Source: Liolophura sinensis
Taxonomy: Eukaryota > Mollusca > Polyplacophora > Chitonida > Chitonidae
NCBI RefSeq assembly: GCF_032854445.1
Contig: NC_088298.1
Location: forward strand, 22,655,295 to 22,719,294
Length of the DNA stretch: 64,000 nt
Direction of reading: 5' to 3'
In this document: positions 1 to 10,928 of the stretch, piece by piece
Layout: every line of letters begins with the position of its first letter
How positions within the stretch are numbered: the stretch's first letter is position 1
Notes under the pieces: model-generated
What the model was told of the DNA's origin: nothing
Databases searched by the model: none
The model's input: only the letters and a program-made list of their open reading frames with translations
Program-made: the position numbers and the translations under genes

Positions 1-825
1 CAGGAAATCTGAGTACACACAGCTTAGTCAAAGCTTCAGACATCTACATGTACATGTATTAAAGCTCAAGCCTACATGGCAACAAATGGATTTGAACCTG
101 CGACCTAATTGGTCGAGGGCATGATGGTCGCAGAAATTAGCCAGGGCTTAATTCATGACATCTGATTGAGCCATAGAGTTACACAGTCATACGTTTAAGG
201 AAACAAGTATACAGATAACAAATAAACACATGTAGATTTACAAATGAAAAATGCACCGGGTTTTCTCCAGATTTTGACCAGTTTGCTCTACAATCATAAC
301 TCCTAACCACTGCCCAAGAATTTCATTTATATATGTATTTGATTTGTGTTTTACGCTAATGCGAGACACCAACGACCATCCGCAGGTTCACTGTCCTAGA
401 AATAAAGTATTCTATATGCTGACATACTGATAACTGAAAAATCGTTGGGACATGTGTATGTATACACATACATGTAGATATTGTTACAGGCCCACTTTAA
501 TATTACCCGTGTGAATATACACAGCTGTGTCACCACCCCACATTTCTCCTATCTTTTGAAAATATCATTCTGATCCATGATTACATGTACGTGTAGTATA
601 TATTCTTGTCCAGTGCGACAACCATGTGTACATGTATGTACAGTATGTTATCTGATATACCCGTCTCTACTAAATACTGCAATAGTTTTTCTCAATAAAA
701 TTGTTATACAAGAATACAAGGAATCAAACTTCCAAAAATTATGACTATAATTTGACAGGACACTGCGGAGGGTCGATGGGTTGCGGTCAGAACAATTAAG
801 GGTTTACAGTGCTCAGAACAGTCAG
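1..825. other. AT-rich non-coding stretch
   Basis: No open frame here looks like a gene. At about 84-105 the minus strand reads GGTCGCAGGTTCAAATCC, which resembles a pol III box B (GGTTCRANNCC), so a decayed tRNA-derived element may lie here. The match is short, and no box A was found at the right distance. The palindrome TACATGTA and close variants recur throughout. Confidence 0.5.
331..395 (-). mobile_element. SINE remnant (decayed core fragment)
   Basis: Two pieces of the SINE body seen elsewhere in the window survive close together. One is TTTGATTTGTGTTTTACGC, next to the 3' tail. The other is GACCATCCGCAGGTT, from the core. The sequence between them is deleted or diverged. The head is absent and no target-site duplication is visible. 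This is an old fragment identified by comparison with the full copies at 8820-9098 and 63679-63941. Confidence 0.5.
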
Positions 826-1420
826 GCGGTCAGAACAGTGCTGATCCAAATCCATACATGTACATGTACATATTCTGTTGTACATGTACACTATACATAC
901 ACAAGTACCAATAATGTGTACCACACAGAACAGTGCTGATCCAAATCCATACACGTACATGTACACATTCTGTTGTACATGTACACTATACATACACAAG
1001 TACCAATAATGTGTACCACACAGAACAGTGCTGGTCCAAATCCATACATGCACATGTACACTATACATACACAAGTACCAATAATGTGTACCACACAGAA
1101 CAGTGCTGGTCCAAATCCATACACGTACATGTACACTATACATACACAAGTACCAATAATGCGTACCATACAGAACAGTACTGATCCAAATCCATACATG
1201 TACATATACAGACACAAGCACCAATAATGTGTACCACACAGAACAGTGCTGGTCCAAATCCATACATGCACATGTACACTATACATACACAAGTACCAAT
1301 AATGTGTACCATACAGAACAGTACTGATCCAAATCCATACATGTACATATACAGACACAAGCACCAATAATGTGTACCACACAGAACAGTGCTGGTCCAA
1401 ATCCATACATGTACATGTAT
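826..1420. repeat. Minisatellite, unit about 68-94 bp
   Basis: Eight or so units each contain AGAACAGTGCTGATCCAAAT, a run of TACATG palindromes, and CCAATAATGTGTACCAC. The AGAACAGT anchor recurs at about 833, 927, 1021, 1097, 1171, 1239, 1314 and 1382. Spacing therefore drops from 94 to 68-76 bp, mainly by gain or loss of TACATGTAC-type segments. Long open frames on both strands are by-products of the repetition (they translate to reiterated WYTLLVLV or HYTYTSTNN blocks) and are not called as genes. Confidence 0.9.
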
Positions 1421-3008
1421 TGTACACAAATTATTGTGTATGCAATAATGCATACATGTAAATACAGAACACCAATGGCATGATACTGTAAGCAAATCTA
1501 ATGGCCAGATCATCCACTCATCTAGATGCAAATCTGGATGTATAAACATGTACTAAACATGTCTGCAGTAGTGTAAAACTGTACAAAAAAGACAGAATTG
1601 GCCTAAGATGTTGTGACCATAGATATCTAATGACAGACATAAATGTACAGAACATGTAACCAACACACACCACACACATACATACATGTATACTGAAATG
1701 TTAGCACAAATTCACTCACAGGTTGTCAAACCGAAACAAGCCTTGGTATCCGAAAAATGTCTCCTGGCTAGCCATGCTTCCGTGTGTGCAATGACTAGGT
1801 GGCTAAAAATGGCAGCTCGACCTGTATATAGCTGTACTGGCACCGATATGGCAGGACGGTTCCAATACCAGTAATGGCTCTATAGCTAAACGTGCTAGCT
1901 CACTGGAAGTAGGCTGGGACGGACGTCAAGGGCTTTCAGGGACAAGCCGTAAGTCCAGGCTAAATTATGTAGCCAGTACAGATCAGCAGAAAGCAATATT
2001 GACTGATCAGTGTGCGTAGGGGTGCTGATGCTGATGGCCGGACTGAAATGCCGTCTGAAGGGCTGTAGTACTACTGTATCTGGCAGTTAACAGTTATCCA
2101 CACATACATGGACATGTAGCAATCTCAGAAACGGACTTAAGGGTAAAAATCACAACGGTGCTTCAATGTTCTATATAGATCTGAATATATGCATATGTAT
2201 ACATGTAGCTGAGATCTAACCCAGTATGTTCAAAATAGACCTCCTCCCTCAATCTCCACAGCATGGAGCACCTCTGCAATGATTGTGCAATATATCAAGG
2301 GTGACAGGGATTCACAGCAGGTGTGTTATTGTTAAGCCTTAATTTAACAGAACACCTGTTACAGTAGCAAAAGGTGTAGTGCAACAGTGGAGACGTAAAG
2401 AGATACAATAGGCAGGTGGTCATGTCAGTCAGGGGAGGTCAGAATCATCAACGAACAGGTGTCAATGTGCATGTACTTCGTTAACAGCTTCAGGTGTGTG
2501 GCCTCAGGGAGGGGAACTAACACAGACGTAAATGAAATGTGACAAACGGCGGTCTTGATACATAGTACATGTGGTTGCAGATTCTAAGGGGCTATGCATA
2601 CAATAAGCTGGAAAACCTGATTTTTATATAAAAGGGAAGATATCATGGGATAGGCCCGGCTACCATGGATATATCCACACAAATAATTTACATGAATTCA
2701 GGATCAGAAATTTGTCCATGTTATTCCTCACGAAATAATGATTCTAGCCGATTTGTAACTACAAGGTGAAACTATGTTGGACACATTCTGATTACTTCCC
2801 CCCCCCCCAAAAAAATCCTACTTAAAAGCTAATTTTTTTATTATTCATGCTTTATTCATCAAGTTCTTATTTAAGGCCTACATTTCTCCTGGGTTAAAAT
2901 CAGTTTGTTTTCACCTCCACCTACTCTAGTCACATGATGAAAGAGTTCAGAGCAGCTATGACTTTGAATTCCAAAAATTAGATTCACATATTAAATCTGG
3001 ATTAAATC
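1421..3008. other. Non-coding stretch, nothing recognised
   Basis: No convincing gene, RNA or repeat is visible. Short frames (for example around 1686-1874) have no recognisable domain. A short poly-C/poly-A junction lies near 2799-2815. Confidence 0.5.
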
Positions 3009-3009
3009 T

Positions 3010-3015
3010 AAAAAA

Positions 3016-3062
<47 letters not shown>
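3010..3062. repeat. Poly-A run joined to (AT)n microsatellite
   Basis: About 23 A residues run directly into about 15 AT dinucleotides. The junction could be the tail of an old retroposon, but no body is recognisable upstream. Confidence 0.95.
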
Positions 3063-3066
<4 letters not shown>

Positions 3067-3252
3067 AACTAATTACAAAGAAATATAAATGTTGTCACCT
3101 ATATATAATTACCACACATTAACACTGTTAATGGAAATTTCAAATACGGAGTGTATACATAAAAAATATTCTTGACTTCAGATAGGGACTGGATGGAATC
3201 CTCAAACTCCGAAGAACAGCTGATCAGTAATTTGAATTCAAATATTAAGTAT

Positions 3253-3420
3253 TCTGGCTTCCTCTCCGGCCGTAAGTGGGAAGGTCTGTCAGCAGCCTGC
3301 GGATGGTCGTGGGTTTCCCCAGGGCTGTGCCCTGTTTCCACCCACCATAATGCTGGCCGCCGTCGTATAAGTGAAATATTCTTGAGTACGGCGTAAAACA
3401 CCAACAAATAAATCAATAAA
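3253..3420 (+). mobile_element. Headless SINE copy with 15-bp target-site duplication
   Basis: The copy starts in the SINE core (TCTGGCTTCCTCTCCGGCCG) and ends with the conserved TTCTTGAGTACGGCGTAAAACACC and an AAATAAATCAAT-type tail. It lacks the tRNA-related head carried by the copy at 8820-9098. It is flanked on both sides by the perfect direct repeat TCAAATATTAAGTAT (3238-3252 and 3421-3435). This shows that the headless form itself was inserted and did not lose its head afterwards. Non-autonomous retroposons of this kind depend on a LINE partner for reverse transcription. Confidence 0.92.
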
Positions 3421-3817
3421 TCAAATATTAAGTATATGTATGTATAATAATTAATAATTTGAGACTTAGCTTCCAGACATTTTGAATTTGGCCTTACGAT
3501 GAGGCCTGGGCCCCCGAGATCGTGAAGCAATCTTGGGCTTAAGGAAAATATCAGGTCATTTTAAATGGTTATTTCTGATGTAACAAGCTCAAAATATTGC
3601 ACGACAATGTGAATTCGGATTAAGTTATTGCACAACAAAATTCAGCTTAAACAACAGGAAAAGAGCATACAAAATTTAATGATTAAAGTTTTGACTTAAG
3701 TTTGAAAGTTCGCTTAGTGTTCCTGGTGCCTGATTATCAGTTTTTTTGGCAATTTCCTTTGATCAGAAACCATTATACTATACCAACATATGTAAGCATA
3801 TTTATGTCATCATATTT

Positions 3818-3930
3818 GCTTATTTCTTTCTTTCCTTGGTTGATGTTTTACACCAAACTCAAAGATTACACATATACGACGATGGTGGTCAAACCCACAG
3901 ACATTGACATGTGCTGGAATTAAGTGGAGA
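3818..3930 (-). mobile_element. Strongly decayed SINE fragment
   Basis: TTGGTTGATGTTTTACACCA, then ACTCAAAGATTA and ATACGACGATGGTGG, follow the order of the minus-strand SINE body (TGATTGGTGTTTTACGCCGTACTCAAGAATATTTCACTTATACGACGG...). Identity is low and the ends are uncertain. No duplication was found. Confidence 0.45.
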
Positions 3931-4254
3931 GGAAACCTGCAGGAGATGGACTTGAAGTTGGTGAGGTCCATCACATTCATACATGGAAAACAAAACAAAC
4001 TTTATGGTGGAATTATACGTAGGTGGACATCAAATACACAATCAAGAAATCACAGAAAAGAGCAAAACAAAAGAAAAGAATAATGAATCACTGGTTCCTG
4101 TAATTATTTTGGTACGTGTACGTGTAATTAACATTTGTGTCGACACTGGACGTATGTGTGCAGCTCACAGTACATCTACATGTATATCTAAGCGTACAGA
4201 TAATATCCACTCTGACATTTCATTAACTACTGTAATGTACCAAGAAACACTCAC

Positions 4255-4444
4255 ATGTGGATCATCAACCTTTTCGCACGTGTACAAGAGGTTTGTTTGA
4301 GGATATTCTGTATAGACGGATAAAAGTATACTTTTTGTGAAGCCCTGAAATTGACCAGTCCAACCGATCAAAATCAAATTAAAAGTGTCCATAAATGTCA
4401 CTGAAAGTTGCTTTTTCATATGCGAAAAGGTTGAGGAATTAGGG
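4255..4444 (+). mobile_element. MITE family A, copy 1
   Basis: A short non-coding element of about 190-220 bp. Its left terminus contains TCAACCTTTTCGCA and its right terminus TGCGAAAAGGTTGAGGAATT, an inverted repeat of about 20 bp. The right end is AATTAGGG followed by TA. The left end has drifted (CATGTGGATCATCAACC in place of CTGTAATTCTTCAACC). The interior shares CTGAAAGTTGCTTTTTCATA and the CCAATCCAACC-type block with the other copies. TA flanks and terminal inverted repeats suggest mobilisation by a Tc1/mariner-like transposase in trans, which is an inference. Confidence 0.8.
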
Positions 4445-4446
4445 TA

Positions 4447-5766
4447 GACAGCAAAACTTTCAGTTCCACAAGGCATGCATGTATACGAGACAATGTAACG
4501 TGCACAGTGCGTGTGACCACATACATGTACATTTGAAGTCCTGCACACACGCACAATATTTGTTGTGGAAAACAAGATTTCTTCATCCAAACATAAAAAA
4601 AAAAAAACCAAACAAAAAAAAAAGCCCTGGGCACACGATTTCACTCTTCAGCAGAAAGTCTGGATCTTGTGAGATCATTGTCATCTACATCAACCAATTA
4701 GTGTCCATGGAGAGATCATGTGGGTACTAACAAAGTAGAAGATGTGATACAACACTTTGGGGTCACATGGCCTAGAACGTATCATGTGACCATCTTTCCC
4801 AGCTGGAATCTTCAAAAGTGGGGCAACAAGTGTTGCTTACGTGCGGGTAACCAACACTCTGGCTCATTTGATGCCGGAATCGGAAAACTCGATTTCAGAC
4901 AACAGGCTTAACGGTATATGTACTATGTGCATAAAATGGGAACCTGTCAAATGCCCGACAGCAGGACCTTAAAGCTATTAATTTTATTGGTTTCAAACTT
5001 TCCTCTCTCAGTTCACCATAATGATGTCACAATAAAGACAGTACGAGCTTAGAGTAGAAATCAATACACTGTAACATTGTCGACACTGCGCTACAATCCA
5101 TTTTTGACGCGCATGTAACAATCGCTCAAGGTTCTGCTCCACGCGAGCTAGCTCTACCTCCAATGGATTAAACCGCATGCACCCAGGTGGCAGTTCCTAC
5201 TGAGCAGCTGCAATGGATCCACGTGTCTTACTGCAGTAATACACTTCCGCATTTCAAATGGTCGCCATTTTTTTTAACACAAATATGATGATATCTCCCA
5301 TTACACCGGAGCTGGGTGCTAATTTTCACTCAACAGCATATGCAGTTTCACCTAGTAGCAGCTTACTAAATTGGTTTTCAAAAGCTGCTACAACCTTAAA
5401 CTCCAAAGGCCACTCTCCGTGACTGGGTGCTAATTTGACTACGGCTGCTCTCTTGCGGCAAGTGTACAGTGGTGCGCATCCTCAAATGGGAATGTCTCTT
5501 ATACTACAGGCGAGGTGCATGGATTTAAAACTGTGTACACAGTGTACATGAACACCAATAAAAACAGTGAATGACTGATTGCCTGATTGGTATTAACTGT
5601 TGCATTCATGAATATTTCACAATGATGTGCAGTGTAAGCATTATACATGTAGTTGTTGAAGAAAAAATTGAGTTCAAAACGCTTTTCTGTATAAAACTAT
5701 CTGTAAACTCATCAAAAAAGTACCGATGGAATGGCAAGAATTTATATATAAAATCAACAACACATA
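4447..5766. other. Non-coding stretch, nothing recognised
   Basis: No gene or repeat family is recognisable. Open frames are short and lack domains. An A-rich tract lies at about 4597-4622. Confidence 0.45.
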
Positions 5767-5979
5767 CTCTAATTCCTCAACCTTTTTCGCATATGAAAGA
5801 GCAACTTTCACTGCAATTTATGCACATTTTTAATTTGACTTTGGAGTCAAAACTATACTGGTGGAATTGGCCAGTGTCAGGGTTTCACAAAAAGTAAAAT
5901 TTTATCTGTCATGAGAGAATGACGCCTTCAGAATGTGCTGGAATAAACATCTTGGAAACTTGCAAAAAAAGAATTTGCA
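5767..5979 (-). mobile_element. MITE family A, copy 2
   Basis: The left terminus CTCTAATTCCTCAACC is preceded by TA. The interior carries GAGCAACTTTCACTGCAATTTA, TTGGAGTCAAAACTATACTGG, the TTGGCCAG block and CCTTCAGAATGTGCTGGAATAAACA in the same order as copies 3 and 4. The right terminus is partly lost (GCAAAAAAAGAATTTG instead of GAAAAAGTTGAAGAATTAC), so the element is inactive in its present form. Confidence 0.85.
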
Positions 5980-6626
5980 TTAAAAGAAAATGTTTTTTTT
6001 TAAACTGAAGAATTACAACAAACAATTTATGAAAACAACATGCTTCCACAAATCAGTATGATACAGCAGCTTGCGCATGTAAACATGGCATCCTAAAGGC
6101 TATACACTTTACAGTAAGTTCACACCTGTACAGTATTTACACGAAAATACCAACTTTTTAGAGAATTTACTAAGAAGCAAAGCCCAACTGCTGTCCCTGC
6201 TGTGACAACATTGATTTGGTCTGTGTGTTTTAAATGCTGGCAGACTCAGACCCCAAAACGACAACATGCACTGACACACTTGTGCGTGAACAATCACTGA
6301 CATATGCGCAGGCACCATGTACACTATACATACATGTGTATATATATATGTATATACAACAACGGCAGCATACACAATACTGGCGCGGACATTTAACATC
6401 AGGTGGGGTGCTCAGATGTTTTTTGTGACCGTATATGGATGCAGTTTCGGCAAATGACATTGAGGTAAAACTTTACTGGGTTTTATAATACAGTTTTCTT
6501 CCATATATTCTACGTATATCGGTACTGTACACTTCCCATGAGATGTGCGCACAAATTACAGGCGTATATGGCCCTGTACAGCGAGACCTTCTGTCAATCT
6601 CTCGTTATTGCATGGTTGTATTAACA
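5980..6626. other. Non-coding stretch between two MITE copies
   Basis: No recognisable gene. It contains a short (TA)n-like tract near 6330-6358 and otherwise nothing that repeats elsewhere in the window as far as I can see. Confidence 0.45.
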
Positions 6627-6851
6627 CCATAGTTTCTCCAACATTTTCCACATGAAATACACATGTAGCAACTTTCAGTGCAATTTATCCACATTTTAAA
6701 ATTGATTTTGGAGACAAAACTACACTGGTTAAGTTGGCCAGCTTCAAGGCTTCACAAAAAGAATAATTTTATCAATCTGCACAGAATAATGCCTTCAGAA
6801 TGTGCTTGAATAAACTCCTTGCAAACAAGCGAAAAAGTTCAAGAATTATGG
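6627..6851 (-). mobile_element. MITE family A, copy 3
   Basis: The body shares GCAACTTTCAGTGCAATTTA, TTTTGGAGACAAAACTACAC, the TTGGCCAG block and CCTTCAGAATGTGCTTGAATAAAC with copies 2 and 4. The right terminus (GAAAAAGTTCAAGAATTATGG) remains recognisable. The left terminus (CATAGTTTCTCCAACATTTTCC) is diverged. This copy lies within 650 bp of copy 2 in the same orientation, with unrelated sequence between, so the two look like independent insertions. Confidence 0.85.
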
Positions 6852-7006
6852 CAAGGTCAAAATTTTGTCCACTGTATACTATCACATGTACAATACTGGT
6901 ATCATCCTGGTAAACATTAAAGCATGAAGTAAAAATTCACGTACAAGTGTACATGTATAATGATGTAAAATATTACTAAACATTACGCGAGATTTATCTG
7001 ACAAAT

Positions 7007-7358
7007 CTACCCATTCAAACGGTCAAAACTTAAACTGGATCCAATTTGAACTGTTTAAATCGAAGCCAGTTCTAAACATGCATGTGTTCACACGATCATA
7101 TGGCCAAGTCCGTTTTAAGCCAGTTCAGGGATTTGCCCGTTCACAATTTCACATTTCAGCCGGTTTAGTAACTGCGAATGTTACCATTCCCACGGCACAG
7201 GTAAATCCACTCAAACCCTAAGACTGGCTTAAAGCCACGTCGCTAGCTGGGGCAAATAAACTGGATTAAATGCTCTCACTTTCACACGGGAGACATCAAA
7301 CTGGCTCAAGCCAACTTTCACAAGTTAAACCAGCTTAAATTTGTAAACGGGGTATAAG
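7007..7358. mobile_element. Putative inverted-repeat element of about 350 bp
   Basis: The left edge reads TACCCATTCAAACGG then AAACTTAAACTGG. The reverse complement of the right edge reads TATACCCCGTTTAC then AAATTTAAGCTGGTTTAA. This is an imperfect terminal inverted repeat rich in TTAA/CTGGTTTAA words. The interior repeats words such as AACTGG, CCAGTT and GGCTTAA on both strands. The arrangement fits a decayed non-autonomous DNA transposon. No second copy in the window confirms the boundaries, so this is a tentative call. Confidence 0.4.
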
Positions 7359-7702
7359 AAAGGACTAATGTAAAATGCCTACAATATATATTAATATCAT
7401 CCACTTAAACAATATTCTACATGTGTGGATGAATCAATCAGCTGAGAAATGTACAAATTAAACCACATGAAACCAACTTTCATCCAGCAAAATCAGTTTC
7501 ACTGAAAAGTAAGCAATATGACGTTCGTGTTTTGCCTATTTATTATAAATGAGCAAGGTCATTAACTCTTAACACTTTTATATAGACCGGTAAAGAATGT
7601 TCCACCAGAGTGGTCTCCCTTTACCTGTATACTTCACCTGTAAAATGAAACGAAATCAAATCAAAACATACATGCACATGTTCTACTGCACTGTACCTTT
7701 TG

Positions 7703-7775
7703 GTTTATTTATTTATTTATTTATTTATTTTATGTATTATGGTGGGAGGAAACCGGGCAAAACCCGGGGGGTGTC
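7703..7775 (-). mobile_element. Short SINE fragment with (TTTA)n tail
   Basis: A (TTTA)n tract is followed by TATTATGGTGGGAGGAAACC and GGGCAAAACCCGGGG, which match the SINE tail and mid-body. The intervening GTTTTACGCCGTACTCAAG block is missing. CCTTTTG occurs on both sides (about 7696 and 7776) and may be a short target-site duplication, though 7 bp could be chance. Confidence 0.6.
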
Positions 7776-7789
7776 CCTTTTGAGGTAGA

Positions 7790-8806
7790 TGTACATGTAG
7801 CCGGTCCATGTGTGAATGCATTTTACATGACTTGCATATACATGTATGTCCATGGAAGAGATACAACCCAAAATATACACCTATATTTATACAAATATAC
7901 GGACGCATCCCCCCAACAACCCCCACCCCGCAAGGCAAAAACGTTCCGCTCAAGTCGACAAAAAAAAATATTTTAGCCTATATTTCTTACCTAGCTATTA
8001 ACAATCATTCCACAGCCATATTGTTCGCAGTGGAAGACGGCATGTTTTACAGAATTACCTCTTTTGAACCCTACCGCGCTGGTAGCAGTGGCCATATCCG
8101 TCTGGTGGACAAGACAGATGCCACAGTTTTACTTGTACTGTTTGTAACTCTGGAACCCATGGCAATAAATACTACCTTTTCAACCCCACCTAAGTTGAGC
8201 TTGAGTTTTTTTTTTTTTTTTTTTTTTTAATGTGAAAATGAATGTGTACACATTGGCCAAATCTGCATTCGAAACACTTAGAAATCACCCAGATTCTCTC
8301 TCCGGCAATCTAATGTCCCGGAGCTTCCGGGGCCTAGGCGGCCCCTGGACCCTACCATAACAGACTGTGATAGTTCCGCTCTTGTCAAATCCACACTCCC
8401 TTCCCCAGTGAAGATGCGTGCTACCTCACTGACAGGCACACTTAAAACACATGGACATGTAAACATATGGTTTCAACACAGATTACCACAATCAAGATTT
8501 GTCTAATCTGAACCATCTTATAGTGGTTTGAGTAGTACAGGCCAAATTGTGAGACAATTAACGTCAAACATTGATTGATTTTCAGCGTACTGGTTGTTTG
8601 CAGCATGCAATCTGACACAGCGTACACCGATTCAGCCTGATTAATGCAGACCGTTTATTCTGAATCAGCTTTGCACCTGAAAAATTACTAGATACGTGTA
8701 CATGCAATTGCTTTGGGACTGCCGAATTACCCAAGGTAAATAAATTTACCGGGAACATGCTACTCGATTATGGCACATTTAATTGACATGAACCATCTAT
8801 TACAGG
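7790..8806. other. Non-coding stretch
   Basis: No gene recognised. It contains a poly-T run at about 8204-8228. A GC-rich patch near 8310-8350 (CCGGGGCCTAGGCGGCCCC) can form a small hairpin. Its function is unknown. Confidence 0.4.
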
Positions 8807-8819
8807 TCTTTTACTACAG

Positions 8820-9069
8820 GGGCCTCCGTGGCTCAGTCGGTTAGCGCGCTAGCGCAGCGTAATGACCCAGGAGCCTCTCACCAATGCGGTCGCTGTGAGT
8901 TCAAGTCCAGCTCATGCTGGCTTCCTCTCCGGCCGTAAGTGGGAAGGTCTGCCAGCAACCTGCGGATGGTCGTGGGTTTCCCCCGGGCTGTGCCCGGTTT
9001 CCACCCACCATAATGCTGGCCGCCGTCGTATAAGTGAAATATTCTTGAGTACGGCGTAAAACACCAATC

Positions 9070-9098
<29 letters not shown>
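8820..9098 (+). mobile_element. Full-length tRNA-headed SINE with 13-bp target-site duplication
   Basis: The reference copy for this family in the window. The head carries a pol III box A (TGGCTCAGTCGG, 8829-8840) and box B (GAGTTCAAGTCC, 8897-8908). The core follows (GGAAGGTCTGCCAGCAACC, CATAATGCTGGCCGCCGTCG). The 3' part is AATATTCTTGAGTACGGCG and AAAACACCAATC, then about 30 A residues. Perfect duplications TCTTTTACTACAG lie at 8807-8819 and 9099-9111. The intact boxes and perfect duplications suggest a relatively young insertion. The gap between the boxes is longer than in ordinary tRNA genes, so this is not a functional tRNA gene. Confidence 0.95.
8829..8908 (+). promoter_or_regulatory. 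Internal pol III promoter (box A and box B) of the SINE
   Basis: TGGCTCAGTCGG at 8829-8840 fits the box A pattern TRGCNNAGYNGG. GAGTTCAAGTCC at 8897-8908 fits box B (GGTTCRANNCC) with one change. Together they would drive pol III transcription from the left end of the element. Activity of this copy is not shown. Confidence 0.75.
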
Positions 9099-9102
<4 letters not shown>

Positions 9103-9111
9103 TTACTACAG

Positions 9112-9687
9112 CTATTATACATGAACACAATTGGTGAATGAACCGGAAAGGATTCATAGTTTTCCGAGAGTGGAACTCAACACTATACTGCTGCTTATAA
9201 AACATGGAGTCACGCACTATAGTCAAGCTGTTTTTAATAAATGTCTGTCATAACATGATCTAGAGTTACCAAATCAATATCTGCATTTAGAAGTCTTTTC
9301 ATTTTTGGAGTGTGTAAGCAAAGATGATCGTACATCTCATGTCTGGCGCACGTGCAATTATAAAAGTGAGCACATGTAGTTACTCTTTCATTGTACATGT
9401 ATATTAGCAGGAACAGATTACAAATCTCCATCACAAGGTTGAAAAACAGCAATTCAGACTCAATCGAGATGCCCAGATTTGATGCCATATTACGTATAAG
9501 CGCGTGTTAACATATGGGGAACAAAAGTCTCCAATAACTGATACAAGTCTACAGGTAAAGTACAATCTTCATGACCTTATAAAAGGTAAGTCGTACAGCT
9601 GTGAATTTTATCTCAATCAAATTTCCACCATTTTCACATATTTGCAGGGCACATTTGGTCAAGATTTAGACATATATCTTGTGGAAG
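9112..9687. other. Non-coding stretch, nothing recognised
   Basis: Short frames only. No domain or repeat unit was recognised. Confidence 0.4.
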
Positions 9688-9786
9688 TACGGTTTCATTG
9701 CCACCATAACACTGAACGCCGTCGCATAAGTGAAACATCCTTGCATGTAGCATAAAACACCAATCAAATCAAATAAATTAAAAAAA
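9688..9786 (+). mobile_element. 3' end fragment of the SINE
   Basis: GCCACCATAAC, GCCGTCGCATAAGTGAAACA and TAAAACACCAATCAAATC followed by an AAATAAATTAAA tail match the last ~90 bp of the full SINE at 8820-9098. About two thirds of the element is missing at its 5' side. No duplication is evident. Confidence 0.75.
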
Positions 9787-10204
9787 AATCAATTAATATA
9801 AATCTCATATCACATAAATATAGAGCAGACAAGCATGGAAATAACCCAATGGCAGGTCAGACAAACTGAAATACCCCCGGAGTCCAATCATGTAACAAAA
9901 TTTCTGTTTCATTTTTCCAGAAAACAGTATGAAAGGCTGATGACATGTAGATACCTGAGTAAGACGCATCTGCAGTATACTTGGATTGTTAATGCTGAAA
10001 CCCTGATTCCTGGAATGATGGAATCTGCAGGGGGGCAGTAAAAAAAACAGTACTGATAGAAAAATGTACAAGACGATTCCACCAAAGGAAAGATTTTGTG
10101 TGATGATTCATTAGAAACTTTTCCTTGTGGTTTGAAATATTCTTTGTTTCCGTGTTGGAAAAAACTGTTTGCAAATTCACAGTGAAACTCGTGAAGATCT
10201 AAGG
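9787..10204. other. Non-coding stretch, nothing recognised
   Basis: Overlapping short frames on both strands lack any recognised motif. No repeat was identified. Confidence 0.4.
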
Positions 10205-10505
10205 ATACTTCTGATGCCACAAATCCGTTCCAAAAGCCTACATCTTTTTGGCACTTGTTGTCTACATTCCGAAGGAATCCAGTTTGGAGCCCAACAAAAA
10301 GTGCCACATACGTCTGATGGAAAAAATCTGTTCCAAATACCTACATCTTTTTGGCACTTTTTGTCTACATTCCGCAGGAATCCAGTTTGGAGCCCAACAA
10401 AAAGTGCCACATACGTCTGATGCAACAAACCTGTTCCAAATGCCAACCTTTTCTCTGCACTTTTTGTTTACATTCAGAAGGAATCCAGTTTGGAGCCCAA
10501 CAAAT
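10205..10505. repeat. 103-bp tandem repeat, about three units
   Basis: The phrase GGAATCCAGTTTGGAGCCCA recurs with AATCC at 10276, 10379 and 10482, giving an exact 103 bp period. Each unit also carries TCTGATG, a CTGTTCCAAA block, and GGCACTTTTTGTCTACATTC. A first partial unit begins near 10205. Because 103 is not a multiple of three, overlapping frames with similar peptides appear in several frames and are not evidence of a gene. Confidence 0.93.
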
Positions 10506-10704
10506 TAAGCGCAACAAAACTCTAACATCACACCAATGGGAATGATAAGTACATATGTTAATCAGCCATGACTCTTACAACGATGGATACCCTTAAGAGA
10601 GATGACATATGGCGAGCTCCGTCAGACAACTGCATACAAGTGGTTCACCTTAGGAAGTACGAGGGGTGGCCCTCATGGGTGAGTTCATATATCCTTCTAA
10701 TATA

Positions 10705-10928
10705 CCCTAAATGACCTATAATTTCACCCTCGACTAATTCCATCATTTTTCCAGATTCTGACAGTTATATTGATTTTTGAAATGTGTTTTGAGGTTTGTT
10801 TGGAAGGTAGGACATATGCTATCTAACTGGGAATATGAAAGTTTTGGCACAATAGGTAATATTTAACGATGAAACTCATTTTCCTCCAAAAGTGCAACTG
10901 TTGGGTCAAAATTCTAGGTCATATAAAC
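10705..10928 (+). mobile_element. MITE family B, copy 1
   Basis: It begins CCCTAAATGACC after a TA. It ends with a degenerate inverted copy (AAATTCTAGGTCATATAAA). The interior TTTTGAGGTTTGTTTGGAAGG also occurs at 47.6 kb and, inverted, inside the copy at 49705-49918. Length is about 224 bp with no coding capacity. It resembles a Tc1/mariner-type MITE by its TA flank and terminal repeats. The right end is diverged. Confidence 0.75.

Noticed and set aside
8820-8915. A tRNA gene at the head of the SINE
   Set aside because: Box A and box B are present but too far apart, no cloverleaf with paired acceptor stem is evident, and the sequence continues into the SINE core.
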